Translations under genes and position numbers: made by a program
Assembly: GCF_000426245.1 (NCBI RefSeq)
Contig: NZ_AUEZ01000010.1
Span: 1 to 64,000, forward strand
DNA from: Bradyrhizobium sp. Ai1a-2
GTDB lineage: Bacteria; Pseudomonadota; Alphaproteobacteria; Rhizobiales; Xanthobacteraceae
DNA length: 64,000 nt
Reading direction: 5' to 3'
Notes under the pieces: generated by a model
Told to the model about the DNA's origin: nothing
Databases searched by the model: none
What the model saw: the letters and a program-made list of their open reading frames with translations, nothing else
Shown here: positions 33,019-42,351 of the stretch, one piece after another
How the letters are laid out: each line of letters starts with the position of its first letter
Position numbering within the stretch: position 1 is the stretch's first letter

Positions 33019-33564
33019 TCAAGCGACCGACTTGTCGCGCGCCGAATACCATCCCGTGAATTTCAAGGCTCCAACGATCGCGCCGACGATCACAAAGATT
33101 CCGATGCGCGGCGACAGTTGCGGGGCGTGAAGCAGAGTGAGCTCGGTCGCCATGAGGACGGCGAACGCCAATGCCCAGACGCTGGAAATGACGTAGTTCT
33201 TTTGCAGAAACTCGGGACTTGCCCAGAACTGCTCCGGGACCGTCTCGCGCGCATATTGGATCGTGAAGGGCCTGCCGGACACCAGCGACAAGACGACAAT
33301 GAGGAACAGGCCGCAATCGACATAGAGCCGTACGGCGATGATCGACCAGTCGGGATCAAACGTGACGGCATAGAGCGCGATCCCGCTGAACAGGACCGCC
33401 GCTCCGATATCCAGCACCTTCGGTGTCTTGCCGGCGATTGCCACGTCGCGAATGAGCAGCGCGGTTGCCACTACCGCCCCGGCGAACAAGCCTGCAACCG
33501 ATCCGAGCAACCTGTCGATGATCGCAAACGCGATAAACGGCGCAAACGCGAGCAACATTGTCAT
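33019..33564 (-). CDS. Hypothetical integral membrane protein
   Basis: 181 codons with about six predicted membrane helices: LLAFAPFIAFAIIDRLLGSV, AGLFAGAVVATALLIRDVAI, VLDIGAAVLFSGIALYAV, DCGLFLIVVLSLVSGRPF, SSVWALAFAVLMATELTLLH and IGIFVIVGAIVGALKFTGWY. Between helices 4 and 5 there is a cytoplasmic loop QYARETVPEQFWASPEFLQK. Family members of this type are uncharacterised in rhizobia. It lies alone between repeats. Confidence 0.8.
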   Translation of the reverse strand: MTMLLAFAPFIAFAIIDRLLGSVAGLFAGAVVATALLIRDVAIAGKTPKVLDIGAAVLFSGIALYAVTFDPDWSIIAVRLYVDCGLFLIVVLSLVSGRPFTIQYARETVPEQFWASPEFLQKNYVISSVWALAFAVLMATELTLLHAPQLSPRIGIFVIVGAIVGALKFTGWYSARDKSVA

Positions 33565-33874
33565 GCCCTATGATCCAGCTTTACTCCTTGTAGTGTAAGC
33601 GTTTGTCAGCCCCGCGGATAATAGCCGTTTCCTATGCCGCCATCTGCCGCGCCAATAGCTGGCCGCTCGACGGGTGCGGGGCAAATCTCAGTCCGCGGTC
33701 AAGAGCGAAGGCAGAAGCAATTCCCACCACGATACCGGCAGAGGTTGCGACAGGATTTCGCAATCTTCGATCTGTATTGATCAGAGCATATCTCCGCCTC
33801 AATCGGTCGTGCATCTGGCGGTCGTCAGCATTGCCGTCAGGAACAGGACTGCCAGATGGTCGTTCATCGCCCGC

Positions 33875-34003
33875 TAGAGCATGATCCGGAAAAGTGGAAA
33901 CCGGTTTTCCCTCGCGACAAACGCGAAGCGTTTGCGCGGAGATCATGCTCAAACAAAGGGCTGGAGCGGGATGACGATTCGAAGAAAAGTCATCACGCTC
34001 CAG
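33875..34003. repeat. Dispersed repeat, copy 2 (shared core with 9463-9538)
   Basis: Begins TAGAGCATGATCCGG and ends CATCACGCTCCAG; the ends are weakly inverted (AGAGCATGAT vs GGAGCGTGAT). The right 76 bases match 9463-9538. It runs up to the start of the lipoprotein gene. Confidence 0.85.
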
Positions 34004-34023
34004 GGAAGCTGCTCCGATGGCGG

Positions 34024-34893
34024 ATGCGAAATGTGTCCGGTCGCGCCGCGTTGCGGGTTGCGGCGGCGTTGACCGCCGCTTCCCTGATGCCCGGCTGTGC
34101 GACGGTGGCGCTGGATCAGGGCGGCTCGCTGACGTCGTATAGTCAGCTCCAGCCCTCCGACGGCGTGGTCACGAAGTCGAAGCTCTATGTGCGTGAAGGT
34201 GAAGTGTTGGCGGCGCGCACGGTGCGGATCATCCCCGCGACGATTGCTGACAAGGCAAAGGTGGAGGGGATCACGGACCAGGAGCGCAGACTGGTTGCCA
34301 ACGCGATCGATCGCTCTCTTTGCGCCGGCCTCAGCGAACGCTTCACCGTGGTGGGCGCGAGCGACGACGCGGATATCACGGTTCATTCGCTGGTCACGGT
34401 GATGACCCCGACCGACGAAAAGGCGGTGGCGGCATCGAAAGGGGCATCCATCGCCAAGACCGTGCTGCTGCCCGGCGTGCCGGTACCGGTCCCTCGCATC
34501 CCCATCGGCCTCGGCTCATTGTCGGTCGAAGCGGAGGCGCGGGCGCGTGATGGCAAGCAGGAAGCCGCCATGGTCTGGGGGCGCGGCGCCAATGCCCTCT
34601 CCGGTTCGGCGCGCGTTTCTCCGTCGGGCGACGCCTACGAACTGGCGAGCGCGTTCGGCGACGATTTCAGCCGGATGCTGGTCACCGGCAAGACGCCGTT
34701 CGGAGGGCTCGCGAAGCCGCCTTCGATGGATCGCATCCAGTCATGGGCAGGCGGCGCACCGAAATATGCGGCGTGCGAAGCATTCGGCCGCGAGCCGGGC
34801 ATCGCGGGCCTGGTCGGGGGAGCGATCGGCGTGCCGCCGGATTGGAACGACAAGGTGCCCGACGCGGGCACGGCGACCGCGCAGGCTCAATAG
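34024..34893 (+). CDS. DUF3313-type lipoprotein
   Basis: 289 codons from ATG 34024. The longer frame from 33856 reads through a dispersed repeat and is rejected. The signal peptide ends in a lipobox-like LMPGC (Cys near residue 23), so an outer-membrane or periplasmic lipoprotein is expected. The mature part has DUF3313 features: SYSQLQPSDGVVTKSKLYVR, VANAIDRSLCAGLSERFTVV, ADITVHSLVTVMTPTDEKAV. The C-terminal third (DRIQSWAGGAPKYAACEAFG) is conserved-looking but of unknown role. Confidence 0.82.
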   Translation: MRNVSGRAALRVAAALTAASLMPGCATVALDQGGSLTSYSQLQPSDGVVTKSKLYVREGEVLAARTVRIIPATIADKAKVEGITDQERRLVANAIDRSLCAGLSERFTVVGASDDADITVHSLVTVMTPTDEKAVAASKGASIAKTVLLPGVPVPVPRIPIGLGSLSVEAEARARDGKQEAAMVWGRGANALSGSARVSPSGDAYELASAFGDDFSRMLVTGKTPFGGLAKPPSMDRIQSWAGGAPKYAACEAFGREPGIAGLVGGAIGVPPDWNDKVPDAGTATAQAQ

Positions 34894-34921
34894 CGAGACA
34901 ATGCGCGTGCGATCGCCGCTG

Positions 34922-35734
34922 TCACCGCGCCGCCGACGCGCGGCCCTCGCCGTCGATCTGCCGGCCCATGATCGCGATCGCCTTCTGATAGACGCCGGCG
35001 GCATTCCAGGCTTCGATCGCCGCGAAGTTGGGTTCGCCGGGCTGGTAGCCCGCGCCGGCGCGCCAGCCATGCGCCTTGAGGAAGTTCGCCGTCGAGTTCA
35101 GCGCGTTGGCGGCAACGTCGAGATTGCCGGTGCCGTAGGCCAGGATGTTCTTGGGCATGAACTGGGTCTGGCCGACCTCGCCATGCATCGAGCCGCGCGT
35201 GGCTCCCGTCAGCACACCCCGGTCGATCAGCTTCAGCGCCGCGTAGAGCTGGTCGGTGAAGAACTCGGGGCGGCGGCAGTCATAGGCGAGGGTGGCGATC
35301 GACGACAGCATGTTCTGATTGCCGCGCTGGCTTCCAAAGCCGGTCTCCATGCCCCAGATCGCGATCAGCGGCCCGGGCGGGACGCCGTAGCGCTGCTCGA
35401 TCGACGCAAACAGCGCCGCCTGGGACTGCTTCAGCGAACGGCCGCGCGCGACGATGGTCGAGGCGCCGCGCTTGGCGAGGAACTGGTCGAGCGACAGGCC
35501 AAAACTCCGCTGGCCGCGATCGGCGGCGATGGTCGCGCTGGCATAGTGCGTCTGCATCAAGGCGGCGACGGCGGTCTGTCCGATGCCCTTGCCGCTTGCC
35601 TCCCGGGCGAATTCCGCCTTCCAGGCCTCGTAACCTCCCGGGCCGTTACCGCATTGCGCGGCTTTGGCGATGCTGCCGAAAGGCGCCAGCGTCGCCAAAG
35701 CGATGAAGGTGGCGGTTGCGAGTTTCCTGGTCAT
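34922..35734 (-). CDS. Lytic murein transglycosylase, SltB/MltB family
   Basis: 270 codons from ATG 35734 (longer frame to 35797 rejected). Signal peptide ATFIALATLAPFGSIAKA. The catalytic motif IWGMETGFGSQRG includes the Glu of the lysozyme-like fold; GEVGQTQFMPKNILAYG and AANFLKAHGWRAGAGY-like blocks follow (as ANALNSTANFLKAHGWRAG). It cleaves peptidoglycan glycan strands in the periplasm, yielding anhydro-muropeptides. It is divergent from the serine hydrolase at 35833, with a 98-base shared promoter region. Confidence 0.93.
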   Translation of the reverse strand: MTRKLATATFIALATLAPFGSIAKAAQCGNGPGGYEAWKAEFAREASGKGIGQTAVAALMQTHYASATIAADRGQRSFGLSLDQFLAKRGASTIVARGRSLKQSQAALFASIEQRYGVPPGPLIAIWGMETGFGSQRGNQNMLSSIATLAYDCRRPEFFTDQLYAALKLIDRGVLTGATRGSMHGEVGQTQFMPKNILAYGTGNLDVAANALNSTANFLKAHGWRAGAGYQPGEPNFAAIEAWNAAGVYQKAIAIMGRQIDGEGRASAAR

Positions 35735-35832
35735 ATCGAACTCCGTTGGTCGCCAGACATGATTTAAGCATAAATTTGGCAGACCGATAAATCGCATAAC
35801 AATCGGGCGAAATCCGCCCCCTGGGAGGAATC

Positions 35833-37095
35833 ATGAAAAGGCTCATCGCCGCGGCCGTGGCTGCCGGTCTCGTTCTCGAAATGGCACATGCCGCGCCGTT
35901 GCCCGAAGCCAGGCCGGATGAGCTCGGCTTCTCGGAGCAGGGTCTGGCCCGGATGGACGATTTCTTCGCCCGCGAGATTGCGGCGAAACGGGTGCCCGGC
36001 GCGGTGGTTGCGATCGCCCGGGACGGCAAGCTCGTGCACTACAAGGCCTATGGCCAGCTCGATCCGGTCAAGGGTACGCCGATGCCGCTCGATGGCGTGT
36101 TCGCGCTGGCGTCCATGACCAAGCCGATGGCCGCCGTCGCCGGCTTGACGCTGATGGAGCAGGGCCGCCTGCCGCTGCAGGCCAGCCTCGCCAATTACTA
36201 TCCGGCCTTCGCCGACATGAAGGTAGGCGTTCCGCAGGTGGACGGTTCGTTGAAGATGGAAGCGCAGGCTTCGCCGATCACCATTCATGACCTCTATCGC
36301 CACACCTCCGGCCTGATGTACGGCGGCCGGCCGGACAGCGCGAGCCCGCTCGCGCGCCTTCACCCCGACGGCACGGCGCCGGCGATCGAGGGCGATACGT
36401 CAGCCTTCATCGATCGCATCACGAAGCTGCCGCTGGTGCACCAGCCGGGGACGGAGTTCGAATACGGCTTCTCGATCGACGTGCTCGGCGCGGTGGTCGA
36501 GAAAGTCACCTCGCAGCGGCTCGGCGATTATCTGGCCGCGAATGTGTGGCAGCCGCTCGGCATGAAGGATGCCACCTTCCACCCGTCGGAGGGGCAGCAC
36601 GATCGTCTCGCTCGTCCGTTTCCGAACGACCCGCTGACGGGCAAGCCGCAGAGCATCAAGCTGCTCGACACCGCGACCAAGTTCGACTGCGGCGGCGCCT
36701 GCTCGTTCGCCACCGTCGGCGACTATCTCCGTTTCGGCCAGATGCTGCTCAACGGCGGCGAACTCGACGGCAAGCGCATCCTAGGCCCCAAGACGGTGCA
36801 TCACATGATCTCCAACCACCTCGGGCCTGAGATCAAGAACAACGTTGCGAACGTCGAGCCGCATCGCGGCGGCTTCAGTTTCGGCCTCGGGGTGGCGGTG
36901 CGAACGAGTGAAGGCCTGTCAGCGGTCCCCGGCAACCCCGGCGAGTTCACCTGGAACGGCGCCTACGGCACGCAGTTCTTCTGCGACCCGAAGGAGCGGC
37001 TGGTCGTGGTCGTCGGTACGGCGGCGCCCGGCGAACTCCGGAAATACTACCGCGAGCAGGTCCAGGACATCGTCTACGGCGCCATGGTGCGGTGA
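35833..37095 (+). CDS. Serine hydrolase, class C beta-lactamase / penicillin-binding fold
   Basis: 420 codons with a short signal peptide (IAAAVAAGLVLEMAHA). The SxxK motif is SMTK near residue 95, in context FALASMTKPMAAVAGLTLME. The second motif region is PGTEFEYGFSIDVLG (Tyr as general base) and a late HxG-like GAYGTQFFCDPK. The family includes esterases, D-aminopeptidases and true beta-lactamases; sequence alone does not discriminate. GGAGG lies just before the ATG. Confidence 0.9.
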   Translation: MKRLIAAAVAAGLVLEMAHAAPLPEARPDELGFSEQGLARMDDFFAREIAAKRVPGAVVAIARDGKLVHYKAYGQLDPVKGTPMPLDGVFALASMTKPMAAVAGLTLMEQGRLPLQASLANYYPAFADMKVGVPQVDGSLKMEAQASPITIHDLYRHTSGLMYGGRPDSASPLARLHPDGTAPAIEGDTSAFIDRITKLPLVHQPGTEFEYGFSIDVLGAVVEKVTSQRLGDYLAANVWQPLGMKDATFHPSEGQHDRLARPFPNDPLTGKPQSIKLLDTATKFDCGGACSFATVGDYLRFGQMLLNGGELDGKRILGPKTVHHMISNHLGPEIKNNVANVEPHRGGFSFGLGVAVRTSEGLSAVPGNPGEFTWNGAYGTQFFCDPKERLVVVVGTAAPGELRKYYREQVQDIVYGAMVR

Positions 37096-37105
37096 GGCGA
37101 CCACC

Positions 37106-39001
37106 TCAATTCCCGTAGAGATAGTTCGGCAGCCACAGCGTCAGGCCGGGCCAGATATACATCAGCACCATGCAGATGATGACGATCAGCATGTAGGGCA
37201 TCATGCCGGCAAAGATCTGGTTCAGCGTGACGTGCTTCGGCGCCACCCCCTTCAGATAGAAGGCCGACATCGCCACGGGCGGCGACAGGAACGCCGCCTG
37301 CAGGTTCACGAAGACGAGGACGCCCCACAGAACGGGATCGATGTTGAAGTGCTTCAGCATCGGCAGGAAGATCGGCACGAAGATCACGATGATCTCGGTC
37401 CATTCCAGCGGCCATCCCAGCACGAAGATGATCGCCTGCGACAGGATCATGAACTGGACCGGCGACATGTTGAGCGACAGCACCCAGCTCTCCAGCAGCG
37501 CCTGGCCGTCGAGGATCGCGAACACAGCCGAGAACAGCGCCGAGCCGACGAACAGCCAGCACACCATCGAGGTGGTCTTGGCGGTCAGGAACACCGCTTC
37601 CTTGGTGCGCTTCCAGTCCAGCGTCCGCGCCTGGAAGGCGAGCAGGAAGGCACCGGCGGCGCCGACCGCGGCCGACTCGGTTGCAGTCGTGATGCCGAAC
37701 AGGATCACGCCCAGCACCACCACCGTCAGGATGCCGAGCGGCATCACCGAGGTGATCAACAGCCGCAGCACCTCGAACTGCTCGGCCTCCATGGTCCAGT
37801 AATAGTAGAGAAGCAGCAGGCCGCAGATGCCGGCGATGAACGCGAAATAGGTGTAGAACTGCGGCGGTGGTCCAAGCTCCGCTGGCGCTGCGGTGGTCGT
37901 GCCTCGCAGTTCGGCATTGCCCATCTCCTGCAGCACTTCCGGCCCGTTGTTGGTGGCGGCCTCCGACCTGCTAGCGCCGCCGCCTAGCTCCTCGAGTTTC
38001 TCTTCGCTTTCTTGCGCAGGCTGCGCGCCTGCGCCAAGCGGCTGAAGCGTCTCAGGCGCTCGTTGCTGCTGCGCGGCGGCCGGCACCTGCGGCGCAATAT
38101 CCGGCTGCTGGTGAATCACGACGTACCACCAGGCAGCCCACAGCGTGGCCAGCGTCAGCACCAGCGGCACGAGGGCGTGGGCGAGGCTCGTCAGCAGCAT
38201 CGAATAGGTGACGCGGGTGCCGTCGACGCTGGCGTTGACGGCTTTTCCAGGCATCACCACGGCCGCCAGCAGCGCCGGCAGCATCTTGCGCGAGTACGAC
38301 TGCTGCAGCTTGGCGATCCAGGGCCGCACCGGCACCCTGGTTTCGCTTTCCGGAAGCTTCGGGGCAATCTTCGGGTTCAGGAGCGCCCAGCCGACGATGT
38401 AGAGCAGATAGAGGAAGGCGAGGAAGAAGCCCGGAAACATCGCCGCAGCATAGAGCTTCACCACCGACTGCCCTGCGACCGCGGCGTAGACGATGATCAT
38501 CACCGATGGCGGGATCAGGATGCCGAGCGTGCCGCCCGCGGTGATGACGCCGGAGGCGAGCTTGACGTCGTAGCCGGCCTTCAGCATCGGGTTGAAGGCG
38601 ATGACACCCATCAGCACCACGACGGCGCCGACCAGGCCTGAGGCGATGCCCCAGAACGTGCAGACGATCAGCGTCGCCACCGCGAGCGAGGCCGGCAGGC
38701 GGCGGAACGCGAGCTGGATCGAATAGAACATCTTGTCGACCAGCGCGCCGCGCTCCATCACGTAGCCCATCAGCACGAACAGCGGGATCGAGATCAGGAC
38801 GTCGTTGGTCATCGCGCCATAGGTGCGCTGGACCATCAGGTCGAAGATGTGATTGTCGCCCCAGGCCTCGCCGCCGCGGTGATAGGCGAAGAAGCCGAAG
38901 AACATGCCCAGCCCCATCAGCGTGAACGCCGTCGGGAAGCCCATCATGATGACGACCACGATGAGGACGAGCATCAACAGCCCGAGTGCCGGATCGCTCA
39001 T
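37106..39001 (-). CDS. dctM: TRAP transporter large permease (DctM) with a long internal insertion
   Basis: 631 codons, about 200 more than the usual DctM. The N-terminal half (SDPALGLLMLVLIVVVIMMG, GIASGLVGAVVVLMGVIAFN, TAGGTLGILIPPSVMIIVYA) and the C-terminal half (TESAAVGAAGAFLLAF, CWLFVGSALFSAVFAILDG, NLQAAFLSPPVAMSAFYLKG) are normal. Between them (residues ~240-400) sit two extra hydrophobic segments around a Gln/Pro/Glu-rich linker (PAAAQQQRAPETLQPLGAG). The gene overlaps dctQ by four bases. It forms the Na+-coupled membrane pair with DctQ for uptake of an acid delivered by DctP. Confidence 0.93.
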   Translation of the reverse strand: MSDPALGLLMLVLIVVVIMMGFPTAFTLMGLGMFFGFFAYHRGGEAWGDNHIFDLMVQRTYGAMTNDVLISIPLFVLMGYVMERGALVDKMFYSIQLAFRRLPASLAVATLIVCTFWGIASGLVGAVVVLMGVIAFNPMLKAGYDVKLASGVITAGGTLGILIPPSVMIIVYAAVAGQSVVKLYAAAMFPGFFLAFLYLLYIVGWALLNPKIAPKLPESETRVPVRPWIAKLQQSYSRKMLPALLAAVVMPGKAVNASVDGTRVTYSMLLTSLAHALVPLVLTLATLWAAWWYVVIHQQPDIAPQVPAAAQQQRAPETLQPLGAGAQPAQESEEKLEELGGGASRSEAATNNGPEVLQEMGNAELRGTTTAAPAELGPPPQFYTYFAFIAGICGLLLLYYYWTMEAEQFEVLRLLITSVMPLGILTVVVLGVILFGITTATESAAVGAAGAFLLAFQARTLDWKRTKEAVFLTAKTTSMVCWLFVGSALFSAVFAILDGQALLESWVLSLNMSPVQFMILSQAIIFVLGWPLEWTEIIVIFVPIFLPMLKHFNIDPVLWGVLVFVNLQAAFLSPPVAMSAFYLKGVAPKHVTLNQIFAGMMPYMLIVIICMVLMYIWPGLTLWLPNYLYGN

Positions 39002-39696
39002 CGTTGCAGGTCTCCGCCCATGCCGCGCTGCCGCGCGCTTTCCTCGATGTCCTGCGCATGCGCGATCGCGACCTTGCGCGATTCCTCGTCGACATATTCG
39101 CTGTGCGCGAGCTGCTCCTCGACGACGTCGATTTCAGAAACGTCCTTGAGCCGGCTCGGCCAAACACCGTTCTTGAGGCACATGATGCAGCGCGCGATCT
39201 CGGCTGCGCCCTGCAGCAGCACCAAGGCTCCGGCCAGTGGGATCATGAACTTGAAGTGGTAGACCGGCGGGCCGTCGGCGGTCACGTTGGAATGCTCGTT
39301 GATGCGCCAGGAGTCCAGCGCATAGTCCCAGCCGGCGTAGACCAGCGCTGCGATGCCGGGCAGGAAGAACGCGAAATACAGCACGAGGTCGAGGGAGGCC
39401 TGCATGCGCGGCCGCATCGAACTGTAGAGGAAATCGCCGCGGACATGTGCGTTCTGCGCCAGCGTGTAGGCGCCCGCGATCATGAACATGGTGCCGTACA
39501 GCATGTTGGAGGCATCGAAGATCCAGGCCGTCGGCATGTTGAGGATGTAGCGCTTGAAGACTTCGGCGCAGACGAGGCCCATCAGCCCGACCACGAGCCA
39601 TGCCGCCGCCTTGCCGGTCCACGTGCTGACGCCGTCGATAATGTACAGGAAACGCTGTGCGTTCATCTGTGTTTGCTGCCACCCGTTTGGAGGCAT
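38998..39696 (-). CDS. dctQ: TRAP transporter small permease (DctQ)
   Basis: 232 codons with four membrane helices: AAWLVVGLMGLVCAEVFKRY, SNMLYGTMFMIAGAYTLAQN, DLVLYFAFFLPGIAALVYAG and FMIPLAGALVLLQGAAEIAR. The HVRGDFLYSSM segment is the usual DctQ family block (HVRVD). A C-terminal Glu/Arg-rich tail of about 50 residues is unusual in length. Overlap with dctM (38998-39001) shows coupling. Confidence 0.93.
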   Translation of the reverse strand: MPPNGWQQTQMNAQRFLYIIDGVSTWTGKAAAWLVVGLMGLVCAEVFKRYILNMPTAWIFDASNMLYGTMFMIAGAYTLAQNAHVRGDFLYSSMRPRMQASLDLVLYFAFFLPGIAALVYAGWDYALDSWRINEHSNVTADGPPVYHFKFMIPLAGALVLLQGAAEIARCIMCLKNGVWPSRLKDVSEIDVVEEQLAHSEYVDEESRKVAIAHAQDIEESARQRGMGGDLQR

Positions 39697-39719
39697 CCGG
39701 TTGCCGTAGAGACAACGGA

Positions 39720-39753
39720 AGCGCCATCCGGGATTGGTGTCCCGGATGACGCT
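39720..39753 (-). terminator. Hairpin between dctP and dctQ
   Basis: AGCGCCATCCGGGA pairs with TCCCGGATGACGCT across a six-base loop (one bulged pair). No T-tract follows. It lies downstream of dctP and upstream of dctQ, so it is better read as an attenuator or mRNA-stabilising hairpin than a full terminator; such elements would keep binding-protein mRNA in excess. Confidence 0.6.
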
Positions 39754-39775
39754 TTCGGTCGTGCGAGGCGCCCGG

Positions 39776-40912
39776 TCAGCTCTTCTTCTTGGCGTTAGGT
39801 CCGAAATAGTGGTTGTAGGCCATGCGCCGGTTGACCACGGTGTCCTGCTCCCATTGCGTCGCGCGCTTGGCGAAAGCGAGCTGGGATTCGACGATCTCCT
39901 TGAACAGCGGGTTCTCGGCGGACTTCTTCTCGACGACCTGGTCGTAGACTTCGAGCTGCTTCTGCAGGATCGCGTCCGGAGTCTTGTAGAACTTGACCTT
40001 GTCCTTGGTCTGCAACTCCTCGTAGTCCTTCGAATAGCGGTCGATCGCCTTCCAGGTCATGTCCTGGCTTGCCGCCTCGACAGCATTGGCGATGATCGCC
40101 TTCATCTTCTCCGGCAATGCATCGAATTTCGTCTTGTTGAACATGATCTCGAACTGCTCGGCGTTCTGGTGGTAGCTCTGCAGCATGCAGATCTTGGAGA
40201 CGTCCGCGAAGCCGAGGACGCGATCCGAGGTCGCATTGTTGAACTCTGCGGCATCCAGCAGGCCGCGGTCCATCGCCGAGACGATTTCACCACCCGGCAA
40301 TGCGTTGACCGCGGCGCCGAGGCCGGTGAACACGTCGATGGAGATGCCGACGGTGCGGAATTTCAGGCCCTGGAAGTCCTCGACCTTGGTCATCGGTTTC
40401 TTGTACCAGCCAAGCGGCTGGGTCGGCATCGGCCCATACGGGAATGAGACGACGTTGGCGCCGATCGAGGCGTAGAGCTTGGCGAGCAGCTCCTTGCCGC
40501 CGCCGTATTTGTGCCAGGCGAGCAGCATGTTGGCGTCCATTGCGTAGCCCGGACCGGAGCCCCACAGCGCCAGCGCGGTTTGCTTGCCATAGTGATAGAC
40601 CAGCACGCCATGGCCGCCATCGAGCGTGCCCTTGGAGACGGCGTCGAGCAGGCCGAAAGCGGGCACCACGGCACCGGCGGGCAGCACCTCGATCTTGAGG
40701 TCGCCGCCGGTCATGTCGTTGACCTTCTTGGCGTAATCGAGCGCGTATTCGTGGAAAATATCCTTGGCCGGCCAAGTGCTTTGCCAGCGCATGTTGATCG
40801 GGCCCTGCGCGCTGACAATGGTGGGCGCTGCAACACTTGCTGCGGCGCCCGCGGCCGCAACCTTCAGGAAGCGACGGCGGCTGGACGTACTGTCTTTATT
40901 GGATTTGGTCAT
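39776..40912 (-). CDS. dctP: TRAP transporter substrate-binding protein (DctP), TakP-like
   Basis: 378 codons from ATG 40912 (GGAGG upstream; ATG 40930 rejected). Tat signal SSRRRFLKVAAAGAAASVAA. The mature part starts MRWQSTWPAKDIFHEYALDY and has GVLVYHYGKQTALALWGSGP, the conserved Arg-region KFRTVGISIDVFTGLGAAV and NALPGGEIVSAMDRGLLDA. These resemble the keto-acid-binding TakP subgroup (WPAKDIFHE), so 2-oxoacids or similar monocarboxylates are likely ligands. First gene of the operon dctP-dctQ-dctM. Confidence 0.92.
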   Translation of the reverse strand: MTKSNKDSTSSRRRFLKVAAAGAAASVAAPTIVSAQGPINMRWQSTWPAKDIFHEYALDYAKKVNDMTGGDLKIEVLPAGAVVPAFGLLDAVSKGTLDGGHGVLVYHYGKQTALALWGSGPGYAMDANMLLAWHKYGGGKELLAKLYASIGANVVSFPYGPMPTQPLGWYKKPMTKVEDFQGLKFRTVGISIDVFTGLGAAVNALPGGEIVSAMDRGLLDAAEFNNATSDRVLGFADVSKICMLQSYHQNAEQFEIMFNKTKFDALPEKMKAIIANAVEAASQDMTWKAIDRYSKDYEELQTKDKVKFYKTPDAILQKQLEVYDQVVEKKSAENPLFKEIVESQLAFAKRATQWEQDTVVNRRMAYNHYFGPNAKKKS

Positions 40913-41100
40913 GGTTTCCTCCCTGCCCATTTTTGATCTCGATCCGTTGGGGATCTGTTTTTTAGGAAGGAAGACAAAGGCGTGCGCGGCGGTTTGGCAA
41001 GAACGTTCCCGATGATGCGACGCTAGGACGCGGCCTGTGGAGCAAAAGCCTCGTGGCGCGCTTCCGGGTTTATTCCCTATCGGACAGAATAAACCGGGTG

Positions 41101-42312
41101 CTACGAGAACTGTTCATCCAGCCAGTCCAGCATCCTTAGATTGAGGAGCGAGCGATTCCTCATCTCGCAATGCTCGCCGGCGCCCTCGTTGGCGGAGAAG
41201 CACATCAGCGTCTTGCGGCAGCCGAGCGCATGGAAGAAGGACGGCGTCGCCGCCGCAATCGGATCGCTCTCGGGCATCGTCAATAGCGTGGGGCAGCGGA
41301 TCAATTCGGCATGCCCCTCCATGGTGAACTGCTCGGCGGAGCGCAGATAGTCGCGGAGATTGTCAACGCCGTGGACCCAGAAGCCGCGCTGCACCACCTT
41401 CCAGCGCAGGTCCCGATCCGCCTTGATGATCGCGTCAAGATGGTCGAGCAGCGGCTGGTCCAACTCTCCGAGGTCAGATGCGGCCTCGCGCGTCGCGCCC
41501 AGCTTGTTCACGACGAAATCGCGAAAGCCTCCGGCCATGCTCCAGGTGCCGGGATCGGCGATGAGCGCTGCGATCCGGTGCTCCTTCGAGGCAGCGCGCG
41601 GTGCGAGGTAGCCGCCGAGACTCCATCCGCTCAGGGCGATCCGATCCGGATCGACGATCGGCTGCGTCAGGGCGAAATCCACGACCGCCGCAATGACCGT
41701 CTCCCAGTCCGGCCGCAGGCGAATGCCGTATTCGTACAGCATCGCGCCCTGGCCCGGACCATCGAACAGCAGGCAATGATAGCCGCGCCGGGATGCTGCG
41801 ACCGCAGAGGCGAAATACATGTCGGTGATGGTGGCGTCGTAGCCGTTGGTGAGAATCAGGAGCGGCCGGACTTCGCGCGCGCGACCTTGGGCAGGAATGA
41901 GATAGGCCGGCATCGATGCGTCGCCGAAGGCGATGCAATGCGGTTCGACCGGCGGATCGGACAGCGCGAGACCCCTGTCGAAGGCGTAGAGCTGCTTGCG
42001 AAATGCTATCAGCAGCCGGGGATCGACCGGCTCGCCATAAAGCGGATGGTAGGAGGTGGCATAGAACACGCTTGCCCGGAGATACAAATCCCTGGCGCTC
42101 TCTCCGTGTCCCTTCGCAAGCGCCGAGGCGGCCTCCTGCGCCAGCCGGTCGGCGGCCGCGTTCCATGCCGCGTAATAGGCGCTGTCGTCGCCACTGCCGA
42201 CGGTCCGGGCCACGGCTTCGATTTCGCCGAAGTCGGCGCCGCCATAGGGGATGTAGGCCAGTGGCCAGGTGCCGAATTCGTCCTGAAGCTTGTCCTTGAA
42301 GAGAATGGTCAT
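41101..42312 (-). CDS. Alpha/beta hydrolase with helical N-terminal lid domain
   Basis: 403 codons. N-terminal helical domain (~1-130; RLAQEAASALAKGHGESARD, LYLRASVFYATSYHPLYGEP), then the hydrolase core: ILTNGYDATITDMYF, LLFDGPGQGAMLYEYGIRLR, nucleophile ALSGWSLGGYLAPRAA (Ser near 227), acid region TMPESDPIAAA, His in GAGEHCEM. The layout (cap domain first, FDGPGQG) matches the FrsA/DUF1100 group that includes C-C bond hydrolases of aromatic catabolism such as pseudooxynicotine hydrolase. Substrate unknown. The gene ends ahead of the TRAP genes and starts ahead of an AEC carrier, all on the same strand. Confidence 0.88.
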   Translation of the reverse strand: MTILFKDKLQDEFGTWPLAYIPYGGADFGEIEAVARTVGSGDDSAYYAAWNAAADRLAQEAASALAKGHGESARDLYLRASVFYATSYHPLYGEPVDPRLLIAFRKQLYAFDRGLALSDPPVEPHCIAFGDASMPAYLIPAQGRAREVRPLLILTNGYDATITDMYFASAVAASRRGYHCLLFDGPGQGAMLYEYGIRLRPDWETVIAAVVDFALTQPIVDPDRIALSGWSLGGYLAPRAASKEHRIAALIADPGTWSMAGGFRDFVVNKLGATREAASDLGELDQPLLDHLDAIIKADRDLRWKVVQRGFWVHGVDNLRDYLRSAEQFTMEGHAELIRCPTLLTMPESDPIAAATPSFFHALGCRKTLMCFSANEGAGEHCEMRNRSLLNLRMLDWLDEQFS

Positions 42313-42351
42313 GGGTGCATCCTCCGGATGCGTCTTCGTTGGGCCGTCGCG

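Noticed and set aside
33632..33952. 106-codon minus-strand frame between a membrane protein and the lipoprotein gene
   Set aside because: Its 5' part lies in a dispersed repeat; no ribosome site and no family motif. Left as non-coding with low certainty.
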